From Lysobacterales bacterium (GTDB taxonomy: Bacteria > Pseudomonadota > Gammaproteobacteria > Xanthomonadales > SZUA-5): a DNA stretch of 58,355 nucleotides. The stretch covers positions 1-58,355 of the forward strand of contig JABAQR010000007.1 of assembly GCA_019187485.1 (NCBI GenBank), read 5' to 3'. This document shows positions 21,077 through 30,300 of this stretch, piece after piece. Position numbers and translations under genes: made by a program. Under the pieces are notes generated by a model. That model was not told the origin of the DNA and did no database searches. It saw only the letters and a program-made list of their open reading frames with translations. Numbering within the stretch: the first letter of the stretch is position 1; every line of letters starts with the position of its first letter.

Positions 21077-21913
21077 TCAGAACCGTCCTGCCCGCAGATC
21101 CTCCATCGCCTGCAGGATCTCCTCGCGAGTGTTCATGACGAAAGGACCATGGCGAGCCACAGGCTCGCGCAACGGGCGTCCCGCGACCAGGATCGCACGG
21201 GTGCCTCCGGTCGCGGTCGCATCGACCGCAACGGTCTCGCCCGGGCCGAGCACCGCCAGTTGCTGTGCAAGGACGGGCATCGCGCCGGCGATGGCCAGCG
21301 CGCCCTGATACACGTAAAGGAATGCGTTGTGCGCATGCGGCAGTACATGCGTGAAAGTGCTTCCGGTCTCCAGATGAACGTCGAGGTAAACCGGTTCGGT
21401 CGCCGGCTGTTCGATCGGACCGCGTACACCCGCGACCTCCCCGGCGATCACCTTGACCGCCACGCCTGGCGCCGGATTGACGGTCGGAATCCGCTCCGGA
21501 CCGTATTCCTGGTAGCGCGGCTCGCTCATCTTGAGGCGCGCCGGCAGGTTGATCCACAGCTGGAACCCCCGCATGCGGCCCTCCTGCTGCTCCGGCATCT
21601 CCGAGTGCACGAGGCCCCGGCCGGCGCTCATCCACTGCACCGCACCAGGCACCAGCAGGCCGGAATTGCCGTGGTTGTCGCGGTGTCGCATCCGTCCGTC
21701 GAGCATGTAGGTGACGGTTTCGAAGCCGCGATGCGGGTGGTCCGGGAAACCGGCGATGTAGTCCTCTGGGCGGTCGGTGCCGAACTCGTCGAGCAGCAGG
21801 AAGGGATCGAGGTCGGGCAGCTGCGGTGAGCCGATGACGCGGGTCAGGCGCACACCGGCGCCATCCGATGTGGGCATGCCGCGGAATACGCGGCCGACAG
21901 TGCGGTGGTTCAT
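21077..21913 (-). CDS. Pirin-family protein
   Basis: This 278-residue bicupin protein has the pirin metal site: His59 and His61 in DHPHRGFETVTYML, and His103 and Glu105 in GLVHSEMP. It also has the RMRHRDNHGN loop and the FQLWINLP strand. Pirins are cytosolic iron-binding proteins; some bacterial members are quercetinases, and in others they modulate metabolic enzymes. The substrate cannot be told from sequence. A strong ribosome binding site (CAGGAGG) precedes the ATG at 21913. The 277-base divergent gap to the sigma factor gene shows only a short palindrome at 21945-21956. Confidence 0.9.
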   Translation of the reverse strand: MNHRTVGRVFRGMPTSDGAGVRLTRVIGSPQLPDLDPFLLLDEFGTDRPEDYIAGFPDHPHRGFETVTYMLDGRMRHRDNHGNSGLLVPGAVQWMSAGRGLVHSEMPEQQEGRMRGFQLWINLPARLKMSEPRYQEYGPERIPTVNPAPGVAVKVIAGEVAGVRGPIEQPATEPVYLDVHLETGSTFTHVLPHAHNAFLYVYQGALAIAGAMPVLAQQLAVLGPGETVAVDATATGGTRAILVAGRPLREPVARHGPFVMNTREEILQAMEDLRAGRF

Positions 21914-22190
21914 CGCATCCTCCTGTTCGGGCCGCCAATGCGTGATCGGAACCGATTATGGCGCGCGCGGCGGCGAGCGGCTCTGCACGGTGTTCGGGTG
22001 ACGGCACCAGCCCCGGTGCGCGCACCACATCGACTTCCGCGTTGCGCAGGCGCGAGCCCTTCGACGACTGCGATCGAGCCGAACGCAGGCGCACATCGCG
22101 GCCCCTGCGAACGCCCGCCTGCGTGTAGGCGCGCTGCGCGCCTGATCGTCCCGACCCGGCGTATGCTTTTCCCGACAGGATCTGCACATC

Positions 22191-22832
22191 GTGGAATCGA
22201 CGACGGAATCCATGGCTTCAGGCGACATCGGACAGGACACACTGCTGGATGCTTCGGCCTGTGCCGAAGGGCATCTGCGTGGTCTGGTGGAAGGCATGCG
22301 CCGCAGGGAGGTGCGCGCCCTCGAGCGGATCTACGAGGCGAGCGTCGACCGCCTGCACACGCTGGTGGCGCGCATCTGCCCGGACCCACGCGATACCGAG
22401 GAAGTGCTGGCCGACACCTTTCAGTACGCCTGGGAGCACGCCGACGACTTCGATTCCGCACGTGGCAACGTGATGGCCTGGCTGTCGATGCTGGCGTGGA
22501 GTCGTGCCAGTGATCGTCGGCGACGTGCGAAACCTATGCAATCGATTGAAACCTTGCATCCAGCCGGTGTGGAGGTTGCGTATGGAGATTGTGAAGAGGA
22601 TGTCACGAGCGACGAGCTGGAGTCTTTTGTCGATGGTCACCGGTTAAAGTTGGCCCTGTCCCGGCTGGGAGTCGAGCAGCGTCGACTGATCCTGATGGCC
22701 TTTTTCGAGGGTGCCAGCCACGCGGAGATCGCCGAGCGCACCGGTATGCCGCTGGGCACGGTGAAATCGCATATCCGGCGGGGCATGACGGCATTGCGGG
22801 ATCAGTTGGAAGGGGGACGGATACATGGCTGA
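22191..22832 (+). CDS. ECF-family RNA polymerase sigma factor
   Basis: This 213-residue protein has region 2 at about residues 45-105 (LERIYEASVDRLHTLVARI, PRDTEEVLADTFQYAW) and region 4 at about 155-205 (GVEQRRLILMAFFEGASHAEI, GMPLGTVKSHIRRGM). The start used is a GTG at 22191 with AGGAT upstream; an in-frame ATG at 22212 is an alternative. Its stop overlaps the start of the ChrR-like cupin gene by 8 bases, the usual sigma/anti-sigma arrangement. The linker region at about 22530-22640 is visibly poorer in GC than its surroundings. It probably drives the cluster to its right, but I found no clear shared promoter motif. Confidence 0.9.
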   Translation: MESTTESMASGDIGQDTLLDASACAEGHLRGLVEGMRRREVRALERIYEASVDRLHTLVARICPDPRDTEEVLADTFQYAWEHADDFDSARGNVMAWLSMLAWSRASDRRRRAKPMQSIETLHPAGVEVAYGDCEEDVTSDELESFVDGHRLKLALSRLGVEQRRLILMAFFEGASHAEIAERTGMPLGTVKSHIRRGMTALRDQLEGGRIHG

Positions 22833-23286
22833 AGAAGGTGGCGAGCGGGCATTGGACGCCGAAGACGTGGCGATACTCGGCGCCGCGCTGCGAATCGTGT
22901 CGATCGAGCCTGGTCTGCGCGAGCGTTTGCGCGGACGCGTGATCGAGCGTGCCGCCGGCATCCATGTGGTGCGCCAGGACGCAGGGCAGTGGTGTACGTT
23001 GGCGCCGGGCGTGACCGTCAAACGTTTGCGGGTCGACAGCGAACGCGGCAATGAGACCACGTTGTGGCGCCTGGAAGCCGGCGCCGTGATCCCGCCGCAT
23101 GCCCACGAAGACGAGGAGGAATGCCTGATCCTGGAGGGCTCGATTCTGCAGGACGGCATCGAGTACCAGGCCGGCGATTATCTGCACGCCCGGGCCGGCA
23201 GTCGCCACTCGCCGCTGGCGGCGCCCTGCGGTGCCCTGCTGCTGATCCGTTCGCAGTCGTTGGAGTGCCACCTCGGCGCACATTGA
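22825..23286 (+). CDS. ChrR-like cupin without the zinc anti-sigma domain
   Basis: This 153-residue protein consists of a short helical N-terminus and one cupin domain. His92, His94, Glu98 and His128 (PHAHEDEEE and GSRHSP) have the same spacing as the cupin metal ligands I recall for ChrR of Rhodobacter sphaeroides. In ChrR a separate N-terminal domain binds zinc through His/Cys residues and holds the sigma factor. Here the first 45 residues contain no Cys and only one late His, so that domain is missing or replaced. The gene overlaps the sigma gene, so it is likely still its regulator, perhaps through the helix at 10-45 (inference). Confidence 0.8.
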   Translation: MAEEGGERALDAEDVAILGAALRIVSIEPGLRERLRGRVIERAAGIHVVRQDAGQWCTLAPGVTVKRLRVDSERGNETTLWRLEAGAVIPPHAHEDEEECLILEGSILQDGIEYQAGDYLHARAGSRHSPLAAPCGALLLIRSQSLECHLGAH

Positions 23287-23438
23287 GCGCGGCACTTCAT
23301 CGCGTCGCCGCCGCTGGCCCGACACCCGAAAAGCAGGCCTTCGAGGGCGGGTTGCCGTATTCGGAAATGCATCCGGATCCAGCTTGGTCGCCGTAGTACC
23401 GGGTGCCGTCGGCATCAGGTCGACGACTGGGACGGCGT

Positions 23439-24422
23439 ATGCGCTACCTCTCTTTGGTTTTGGTCTGGGTGCTGGCCGCATGCGCCGGCGCGCCGGGCAT
23501 GCGTCGGCAACCCGCCAGCCCGGCACCCGCATCGGTACCGTCGGAGTCGGTGCCGATGCCGACGTCTCCAGGCCCCGCGAGCACTTCTGATCGCGGGGCG
23601 GCTGCGCGATCGAGCAGTTCGGTCGCGACACCGGTGCATGCGGGCGCTGTGTCGGCGCCAACCGCGACCGCCACCGAACCCGCGACGACTTCGACCGCCG
23701 CCGCGTCCGAGCCCGCGCCCGCGCCCCCAAATCTGTCGAGTCCGACCGGGCAGGCCGCGACGAATCGGCCACCGACGACGCCGGTCGCTCCGGCGGCACC
23801 GGCACGGATGCCGGTGCCATCGCCGCGACCCGTCGCGGGGACTGCGGTCGTGCACACCATCCGTCTGACCGGTCGCATCCAACTGAGCGAGAACGGTGAT
23901 CTGCGGCCACAGCCCGGCGATCACCGGCAGACGGTCGTCTACTACGTGCCGGAACAGGGCGGGATGCGCCCCAAGCCCGGGCGCTACAGCATCTACACCC
24001 AGGGCAAGGCCTTCGATCCGCCTTACCTTGTGGTACCGGTCGGCAGCACCATCAGCTTTCCGAACAATGATCCCATTCGCCACAACGTCTACTCGCCCAC
24101 CCCGGGCGCGGCCTTCGATCTCGGCTTCTACGGCGAGGGCGACAGTCGCGAGCGGGTATTCGACCGCCCGGGCCTGGTACTGCTGAACTGCAACGTGCAC
24201 CGCGCCATGCAGGCCGAGGTGCTGGTGTTGCCGACCGTGCACCATGCACGTACGGATGACGAAGGCCATTTCCATCTCGAAGGTCTGCCCGCAGGCCGCG
24301 GCACTCTGCATTACTGGCATCCACGCGCCGGCTTGCAGTCGCTGCCGCTGTCGCTGCCGAGCGGCCAGCCGGTCGAGCGTCGTCTCGTGCTGACGCGTGC
24401 GCGGGCGGTTCGAACACCATGA
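23439..24422 (+). CDS. Lipoprotein with a cupredoxin (type 1 copper) domain
   Basis: The 327-residue protein has a lipoprotein signal (lipobox LAAC, Cys15), then a disordered Pro/Ala/Thr/Ser segment to about residue 135, and a plastocyanin-like domain at about 138-266. The four usual type 1 copper ligands are present: His215 (DPIRHNVYS), Cys251 and His254 (LLNCNVH) and Met257 (RAMQAE). A small C-terminal domain with FHLEGLPAGRGTLHYWHP resembles carboxypeptidase regulatory modules. Relatives are often labelled methylamine utilization protein, but no methylamine genes are near. It is probably tethered in the periplasm and carries electrons or senses copper or redox state. The stop overlaps the sensor start as ATGA. 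Confidence 0.75.
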   Translation: MRYLSLVLVWVLAACAGAPGMRRQPASPAPASVPSESVPMPTSPGPASTSDRGAAARSSSSVATPVHAGAVSAPTATATEPATTSTAAASEPAPAPPNLSSPTGQAATNRPPTTPVAPAAPARMPVPSPRPVAGTAVVHTIRLTGRIQLSENGDLRPQPGDHRQTVVYYVPEQGGMRPKPGRYSIYTQGKAFDPPYLVVPVGSTISFPNNDPIRHNVYSPTPGAAFDLGFYGEGDSRERVFDRPGLVLLNCNVHRAMQAEVLVLPTVHHARTDDEGHFHLEGLPAGRGTLHYWHPRAGLQSLPLSLPSGQPVERRLVLTRARAVRTP

Positions 24423-25402
24423 AGCGACGCCTTGCAGGTGTCGGGGCGCTCGGACTGCTGCTGATCGCGGCCGGTTTCTGCGCACTCGCTCTGTGGCAGC
24501 AGCAGGTTTTGCGGGCGCGCGCCGTCCAGGCGCACCTGACACGACTGGTGGCGGCGCAAGCCGAGGTCGAGAACGCCATCGCCGCGGACCTTGCATTGCG
24601 TGGCGCCTGGTTGGCCACCGATCCCGCGAGCGCGTCCTATGTTGCCGATGCCCTCGCGGACGCCAGTGCAGACGTCGCGTCGATCAGCGACCTGATCGAA
24701 GAACGCAGGGTCCAGCTCGGGCTGGATGCGGTTGGTGTGATCGACGTCGCCGGCAACTGGGTCGCGGGCACACGGCCCTGGCAGGACTCCGGTGGCAAAC
24801 CCGCGGGGCATGCGTTGTACCTGGCCGCGCGCGAAGGGCGCCGCGCCGCACGCGGGCTGGTGCGAGAACAGGAGCGACTGTTCCTTGGCGTGATCGAACC
24901 AATGCTGCGTGGTGGTGAGGTGGTGGCCTACGTATACGCCGGGCGCCGCATCGACGGTGCCTTTCTGGCGCGTATTGCGGCGCTGGCAGACGGAGAACTC
25001 GCGCTGGTCGATGATGGTATGCGGGCGCGCGTATGGGTACGCAGCGGCGAGCGCGACGAGCAGGACTGGCTGGCGGCGCTCGCGAAGGCCGATGGCGCGA
25101 TCGCGCGCCTGCCGCTGTTGGCCGCCACCGACGGTGCTTTGCTGCTCGCCGCGCCTGCCCGCGCGCAAGGCATCGAACGATTGCCCTTGTTGGTGGTGGC
25201 GGCGGGCTTCGCTGCGCTCTGGTGGACGTTATTGGCGGTCTGCTGGCATGAATTGCTGGAACCCATCGACAGCGCGCTTGGTCTGCTCGAACGCGCCGCG
25301 TCGGGGGAACGCCACCTGCGCGCGCCAGCGTGGCTGAACGGGGCGCGCGGACGTTTCGCCATCGCCTTCGACGGGTTGATGCAGCGCCACCGGGAGCGCT
25401 GA
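24419..25402 (+). CDS. Two-helix membrane sensor without an output domain
   Basis: The 327-residue protein has a membrane helix at about 7-27, a periplasmic sensor domain of about 225 residues resembling a double-cache fold (GLDAVGVIDVAGNWVAGTRP; VVAYVYAGRRIDGAFLARI), a second helix at about 255-276, and a short HAMP-like stretch (ELLEPIDSALGLLERAASGE) that simply ends. In similar gene neighbourhoods that I recall, such sensors continue into a GGDEF or EAL domain. Here the stop is followed 15 bases later by the next gene, so no output domain is encoded. It may signal by contact with a partner, or be a remnant. The ATGA overlap with the copper lipoprotein gene implies coupled translation. Confidence 0.7.
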   Translation: MKRRLAGVGALGLLLIAAGFCALALWQQQVLRARAVQAHLTRLVAAQAEVENAIAADLALRGAWLATDPASASYVADALADASADVASISDLIEERRVQLGLDAVGVIDVAGNWVAGTRPWQDSGGKPAGHALYLAAREGRRAARGLVREQERLFLGVIEPMLRGGEVVAYVYAGRRIDGAFLARIAALADGELALVDDGMRARVWVRSGERDEQDWLAALAKADGAIARLPLLAATDGALLLAAPARAQGIERLPLLVVAAGFAALWWTLLAVCWHELLEPIDSALGLLERAASGERHLRAPAWLNGARGRFAIAFDGLMQRHRER

Positions 25403-25417
25403 CCGCAGGGAGCCGAC

Positions 25418-26281
25418 ATGCCGTGCATTCGTCCAATTTTTGCCGGTGTCCTGGCGCTGGCCATTCACCTGCCCGCAGCGGCGATCGGGCAGGGCGGCAA
25501 GCTGCTGCTGACCGGTGGCGTCGGTCAGATCGAGGGAGCCGCCGGTGGCGGCCTCACACCCTGGGCGCTGATCGGCGGCTATGGTGCACGCGGGCAGGTC
25601 GGCGCAAACGCGCACTACACGCGTGTCGAACTCGACGATTACCGGATCGACGCTTGCGGCCTGATGCTCGGCATCGACGATCGTTTCGAATTCAGCTTCG
25701 CGCGTCAGCGGATCGACACCCGCGAGGTCGGTGCCATGCTTGGACTGGGGCGCGGATTCAAGTTCGAACAGGACGTGTTTGGCGCCAAACTGCGGCTCGT
25801 CGGTGATGCCGTGCTCGAGCAGGATTCCTGGTTGCCGCAGATCGCGCTCGGCGTGCAACACAAGCGTAACCATCAGGGCGATGTGGTGCATGCGCTCGGT
25901 GCCGCGGACGCCAGCGGCACCGACATCTATCTGGCGGCGACCAAGGTGTTCCTCGCGCGGAGCCTGTTGCTCAATGCAACTCTGCGCCACACGGAGGCCA
26001 ATCAGTTCGGTCTCCTCGGCTTCGGCGGCGAACGTGGCTCAGGCAGTCTGCAGTGGGAAGCGTCGGCCGCCTGGTTGCCCACGCGCAAACTCGCGATCGG
26101 CGGCGAGTTTCGCAGCAAACCGGACCAATTGGCGGTCGCCCGCGAGGACGACGGGTGGGATGTGTTCGTCGCCTGGGCGCCCTCGCGCCAGATTTCGGTC
26201 ACGCTCGCCTGGGTCGATCTGGGCAACGTCGTGCTCGCCGATCAGCGAGGCGCCTACCTGTCCGTGCAGCTTGGATTCTGA
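25418..26281 (+). CDS. DUF3034-family outer membrane protein
   Basis: This 287-residue protein starts with a signal peptide (to about residue 22, AIHLPAAAIG). It has the family opening GKLLLTGGVGQIEGAAGGG followed by LTPWALIGGYG, the segments FARQRIDTREVGAMLGLGRG and DSWLPQIALGVQHKRN, and a C-terminus ending with Phe (SVQLGF), as in outer membrane beta-barrels. Alternating strands fit a barrel of about 12 strands. The function of the family is unknown. It lies 15 bases after the sensor gene and 11 before the globin gene, so all belong to one unit. Confidence 0.8.
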   Translation: MPCIRPIFAGVLALAIHLPAAAIGQGGKLLLTGGVGQIEGAAGGGLTPWALIGGYGARGQVGANAHYTRVELDDYRIDACGLMLGIDDRFEFSFARQRIDTREVGAMLGLGRGFKFEQDVFGAKLRLVGDAVLEQDSWLPQIALGVQHKRNHQGDVVHALGAADASGTDIYLAATKVFLARSLLLNATLRHTEANQFGLLGFGGERGSGSLQWEASAAWLPTRKLAIGGEFRSKPDQLAVAREDDGWDVFVAWAPSRQISVTLAWVDLGNVVLADQRGAYLSVQLGF

Positions 26282-26292
26282 GGAGCGTTCCG

Positions 26293-26832
26293 ATGTCCGT
26301 CTGGCCAGTCTCACTTCGGTCCGCCGACCGCCCCGTCCGTGATCGGTACCGCCACCTCGGACGATTGGCGAAGAGGTGCGTGCTCGCCTGCGCGCTGGCG
26401 CTGTCGTCGGGGGCCGCGCACGCGGACGCCGCAGTTGCGCATACGGTTCCCAATCCGGCGCCGGCCCACCCGGACCTGAGCTGGGTGCTCGATGAATTCG
26501 GTGGACGGCCTGGGTTGGTCGCCCTCATGGACGACTTCATGAAGATCTTGCTGGACGACCCGCGCATGCGCCCGCATTTCGAGAATGCCGACCAGCAGCG
26601 GGTCAAGGACATGCTTGCCGAACAGTTCTGCGTGATTCTCGGCGGCGACTGCGTCTACACTGGCCTCGACATGGTGGCGGCGCACAATGGCCTGGAGGTG
26701 ACCCATGCGGACTTCAACATCCTGGTCGAGGATCTGCAACTGACGATGGAGCGGCGCGGGATCCCGACGCGCGCGCAGAACCAGTTGCTGGCGGTGCTGG
26801 CGCCGATGCATCGGGAAGTGATCAACCGCTGA
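26293..26832 (+). CDS. Exported group 1 truncated haemoglobin
   Basis: The 179-residue protein carries an N-terminal export signal after a basic stretch (hydrophobic core CVLACALALSSGAAHA, about 29-44). A truncated globin of about 115 residues follows (FGGRPGLVALMDDFM to the end). His131 in DMVAAHNGLEVTHADF is the expected proximal haem ligand. Group 1 globins bind O2 or NO and some detoxify NO; export to the periplasm is unusual and suggests a role beside the copper lipoprotein. GAGGAG overlapping the previous stop serves as ribosome binding site for the ATG at 26293. Confidence 0.85.
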   Translation: MSVWPVSLRSADRPVRDRYRHLGRLAKRCVLACALALSSGAAHADAAVAHTVPNPAPAHPDLSWVLDEFGGRPGLVALMDDFMKILLDDPRMRPHFENADQQRVKDMLAEQFCVILGGDCVYTGLDMVAAHNGLEVTHADFNILVEDLQLTMERRGIPTRAQNQLLAVLAPMHREVINR

Positions 26833-26911
26833 GGCCGGCGACGCAGGCCGGTCGGTACCTGGTCGACATCGCGACCGCTCGTGCCGAGTCGTGCGTGAGT
26901 CGAAGTGGTCG

Positions 26912-27331
26912 CTACCCGGGGGGGCGCGTGCGGCGCGGATCCAGGCTCGGCATTGTCGCCAGGGTCAGCACCATCCAGGCGAGGATCAGCATGGATCCAC
27001 CGAAAGGCACCATCGGAAGCAGCCATTCGCCGATGCCCAGCGCCGCCAGATAGAGCCCGCCGCAAAAGAGCAGCAAGCCGAGCACCATCAGTGCACATGC
27101 CGCTGACCACCAGCGCGGCCGCAGCCGCGACATCGCGAGAGCCAGCGCCAGCAGGGCGGGAGCGTGCGCCAGGTGCAGGCGCAGTGCGATGTCGAAACGC
27201 GCCGCGGCAGGCCCGACCAGCAAGTCGGAAAAGGCGTGCGTGCCGAGCGCCGCCAGTGCGACCGCACTGGCACCGAGCAGGCCGGCGAGGATGAGAAAGA
27301 CCCGTTGCGCGCCAGTCACGGTGATGCTCAC
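26912..27331 (-). CDS. DUF423 small membrane protein
   Basis: A 139-residue protein with four predicted membrane helices. It shows the family pattern LLGASAVALAALGTHAF near the N-terminus, then HLAHAPALLALALA and LFCGGLYLAALG, and ends with a short basic tail. The start is a GTG at 27331 (VSITVTGAQRVFLILAG); longer versions of the frame run into unrelated low-quality sequence. It lies 67 bases after the decahaem-LVIVD gene on the same strand and may be read with it, but the family is widespread and probably unrelated in function. Confidence 0.75.
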   Translation of the reverse strand: MSITVTGAQRVFLILAGLLGASAVALAALGTHAFSDLLVGPAAARFDIALRLHLAHAPALLALALAMSRLRPRWWSAACALMVLGLLLFCGGLYLAALGIGEWLLPMVPFGGSMLILAWMVLTLATMPSLDPRRTRPPG

Positions 27332-27398
27332 GCGCCGGTCTGCCCCGCACCGAGGCAAGACCAGGGCCCGAGCGCGCCGCTGCGCTCCACGACGGCGC

Positions 27399-30300
27399 TC
27401 AGTGCGACCCCGCCGGCCGCGCGGTCGCGTCTGTCGCCTTCGCTTCGGCGCGCTGCTGCTCGAGTGTACGGTTGTTTTTCCACGGCAGTACCGGCGAGGT
27501 GATTCCGCGTGGCCCCTCGACCCGGTCGGTGACGAACCACGGTTGGCCGTCGTCGTCGAGATAGAAGGCTTTTTGCTCGGTTTCGTTGAGCGGACGCGCA
27601 CCCACACGGCCGAGAATGGCGACCTGTCCACCGGTCTCGTCGACCGCGCGGTCGCGTTCCAGCGCGCGCGACAGCGACAGTGCCGGCTTGCCGGTCTTGT
27701 AGCTGGCGATCAGCTTGGGCTTCGGTTCCGGGCTGTAGCCGTAGAACTTCGGCTGGATGTCGGGTCCGGTCAGTTGCACCACGTGCAGGCCGTTGCGGCC
27801 GTCGGCCACGTAGGCGTACAGCGAGGCATTGGTCGAAGCGACGGTGACGTCGCGCGAATCGCCGATCGCACCGTCGCCGTTGAAACGCTGGTAGAGCTTG
27901 GGGGCGGTCGGGCGGGTCACATCGACGATCACCAGACCCTCGACGCCGGCGGCGACGTAGGCATAGGTGCGCGCCACGTGCAGCTTGTGCGCGTCTCGGA
28001 TCGGCACCAACGCACCGTCGACCGGCGTCGCCTGGCCGGGGTGGGTAATGTCGAGCACTTCGAGACCACGCGCGGTGGTCACGAACAGGTAGCGGAACTG
28101 CTGCTGGCTGCCGCGCGGGTCCTGCATCGGCACCGTGCGCACGTACCGAGGCTTCATCGGATCGTTCATGTCGACGATCACGATGCCCTTGGGCGTCGCG
28201 AAGTAGAACCAGTAGCCGGCAATGGTCAGGTGGCGAGCGCCGTCGAGCACGCCGTTCTCGTTCCAGGTCAGCGCACGCTCGAGGAAGTTGTTGCGCGGTT
28301 CGCCGTCCAGCAGGGTGTCGATATCGACCAGGATCAGACCCTCTTCGGCATCGCTGATGAAGGCATAGCGGTAGATCGGATGCGCCGGCTGCTCCAGGTT
28401 GGTCTTGCGCATCAGATCGCCCTGGTTGCGTGAAGGCTGCACCGGCTGGGTGGTGGCGAGTACCACGCAGGTGGCGTTCTTCGTCGCGACGTGGGTGTCG
28501 TGACCGAGTGGCGAGAACGGCGCCGTGACGATCTTCTGGCTGACGCCCTTGTTCGCGATCGAGGCCGCGTCGTAGACGCGCATGCCCTTGCTGCCTTCGG
28601 CCACGTAGACGTATTCGCCGCGCAACTGGATGCAGTTGGCCACGCCGGCGTCGTGCTGCGCAGCGTGCTGCAACTGGCGCCCGTGGCCTTCATGGTTGCG
28701 GTACCAGTCCGGGTAGGCGTAGCGGTGCAGGTAGCTGCCGATCACCGCCTGCGGCTCTTCCCATTCGGTGACCTGGACGGCGTTGATCTCGCCCTCGCCG
28801 CCGACCCAGGCGTTGAAGCCGAGCAGGTCCATGAACTTGGTGCCATGACCCAGCAGCTGCGCCATGATCGCGTTGTTGTCGCCTTCCTCGGACAGGTGGC
28901 AGTCGGTGCAGGTCTTGGTCTCGGTGCGGCGCTCGGTGTGCGGGTAGTGCGGCGCAAGCGCCTGCGAGCTGTAGCCGGAGGCGGCGATCGGCGGCTGCTG
29001 GATGTAGATGCGCTCACGGTTGCTGTTGGTGGACGACAGCACCAGCGCCGAGGAGGAACGCATCGGCGCGTACTTGAAGTCCTTGATCTCGCCGTGCCTG
29101 GCGAGCATGAATACGTCGTCGCGCGCCACCTGCGGGTTGTAGGTGGCGTAGTTGCGCGTGAAGCCGCCTTCGTAGTGTTTGCGATCGGTCTTCCAGTTGG
29201 CCTGGATCGGCAGGTGGCAGCCGCCGCAGCTGGTCGTCCAGCTGGTGTGGCAGCTGTAGCACAACATCTTGTCCTCGCCGTGCGCGTACTCGGTGGGCGG
29301 GACGTCCTTGCCGAAGTCCTGCTTCTTGGGGTCGGCGCGCATGGTGTGCGCACGGTCGGCCTTGGCGTTGTAGTGCGCGCTGGCCGGATCGGAGACGTCC
29401 TTCACCAGAGTCATTTCCCACTGCAGGCCGCTCTCCATGATCGAACGCTGGATCAGCTTGCCGGCTATCCATTCGAAACGACGCTTGCCGTCCGGGTTGC
29501 GCAACGTGGACAGGTCGCGGCCCTGCTTGCTGGCCATCGGGCCCGAGGTGATCAGGTTCGGGTACTGGTCCGGCGTACCGTGGCAGTCCTTGCACTGGAT
29601 CTCGACGCCGGCCATGACCTCACCGACGATGTGGCCGTTGCCGTGCATGTCCTGCGCGAAGTGGCAGTCGACGCAGTGCATGCCCAAGTCGACATGGATA
29701 CTGGACATGTGCACGGCCTTCTCGAATTTCTTCGGGTCGTCGTCGGAGACTTTGTTGCCCTCCGCATCCAGCAGGTTGCCGACGCGATCGCGCTTGAAGA
29801 TCGCGCGGAAATTCCAGCCGTGGCCGTGGTAATCGGCGAACTGGGTGTCCTTGAGCTTCGGGTTCAGCGCCGAGACTTCCTTGACGAACTCCAGATCCGA
29901 CCATTTGCCGCGGATCACCGCTTCCTCGGGATTGCGGTCGAGCGCCTTGCGCGCTTCCGCGTGGCTCGGGTACTTCTGCTGCTCCGGCCACATCGAGGGC
30001 GCGTCCGACTCGTAGTCCCACATGATGTAGCCGAGGAAGGTGTTGATGAACATGTTCGGCTGGTGCATGTGGCAATTCATGCACTGGGCGGTCGGAATGG
30101 AACGCGTGAAGGCGTGCTTGAGCGGATGGCCGGGCTGGCCCTTCGGAATCGTCGGGTCCGCCTGCTGGCTGCCACCCATGTGACCGAATTGCGCGTACTT
30201 GCCTGAATGGCGCGGGTCGCGGTCGTTCGCGTACGGGACATGGCAGGCGGCGCAGCCGGAATTGCGGAAGTCGCCGGGCTGGTCGTTGGTGCCCATGAAC

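Noticed and set aside
21945..21956. Palindrome ATCGG-AA-CCGAT between the pirin and sigma factor genes
   Set aside because: Arms of five bases are expected often by chance in GC-rich DNA and no second copy was seen.
22143..22163. TGATCG followed by CGTA upstream of the sigma factor, resembling a ChrR-linked sigma promoter
   Set aside because: The spacing of about 11 bases is too short for a -35/-10 pair.
28491..30206. A 571-codon plus-strand frame inside the decahaem-LVIVD gene
   Set aside because: The minus-strand gene has ten CxxCH motifs and a signal peptide; the plus frame is a shadow.
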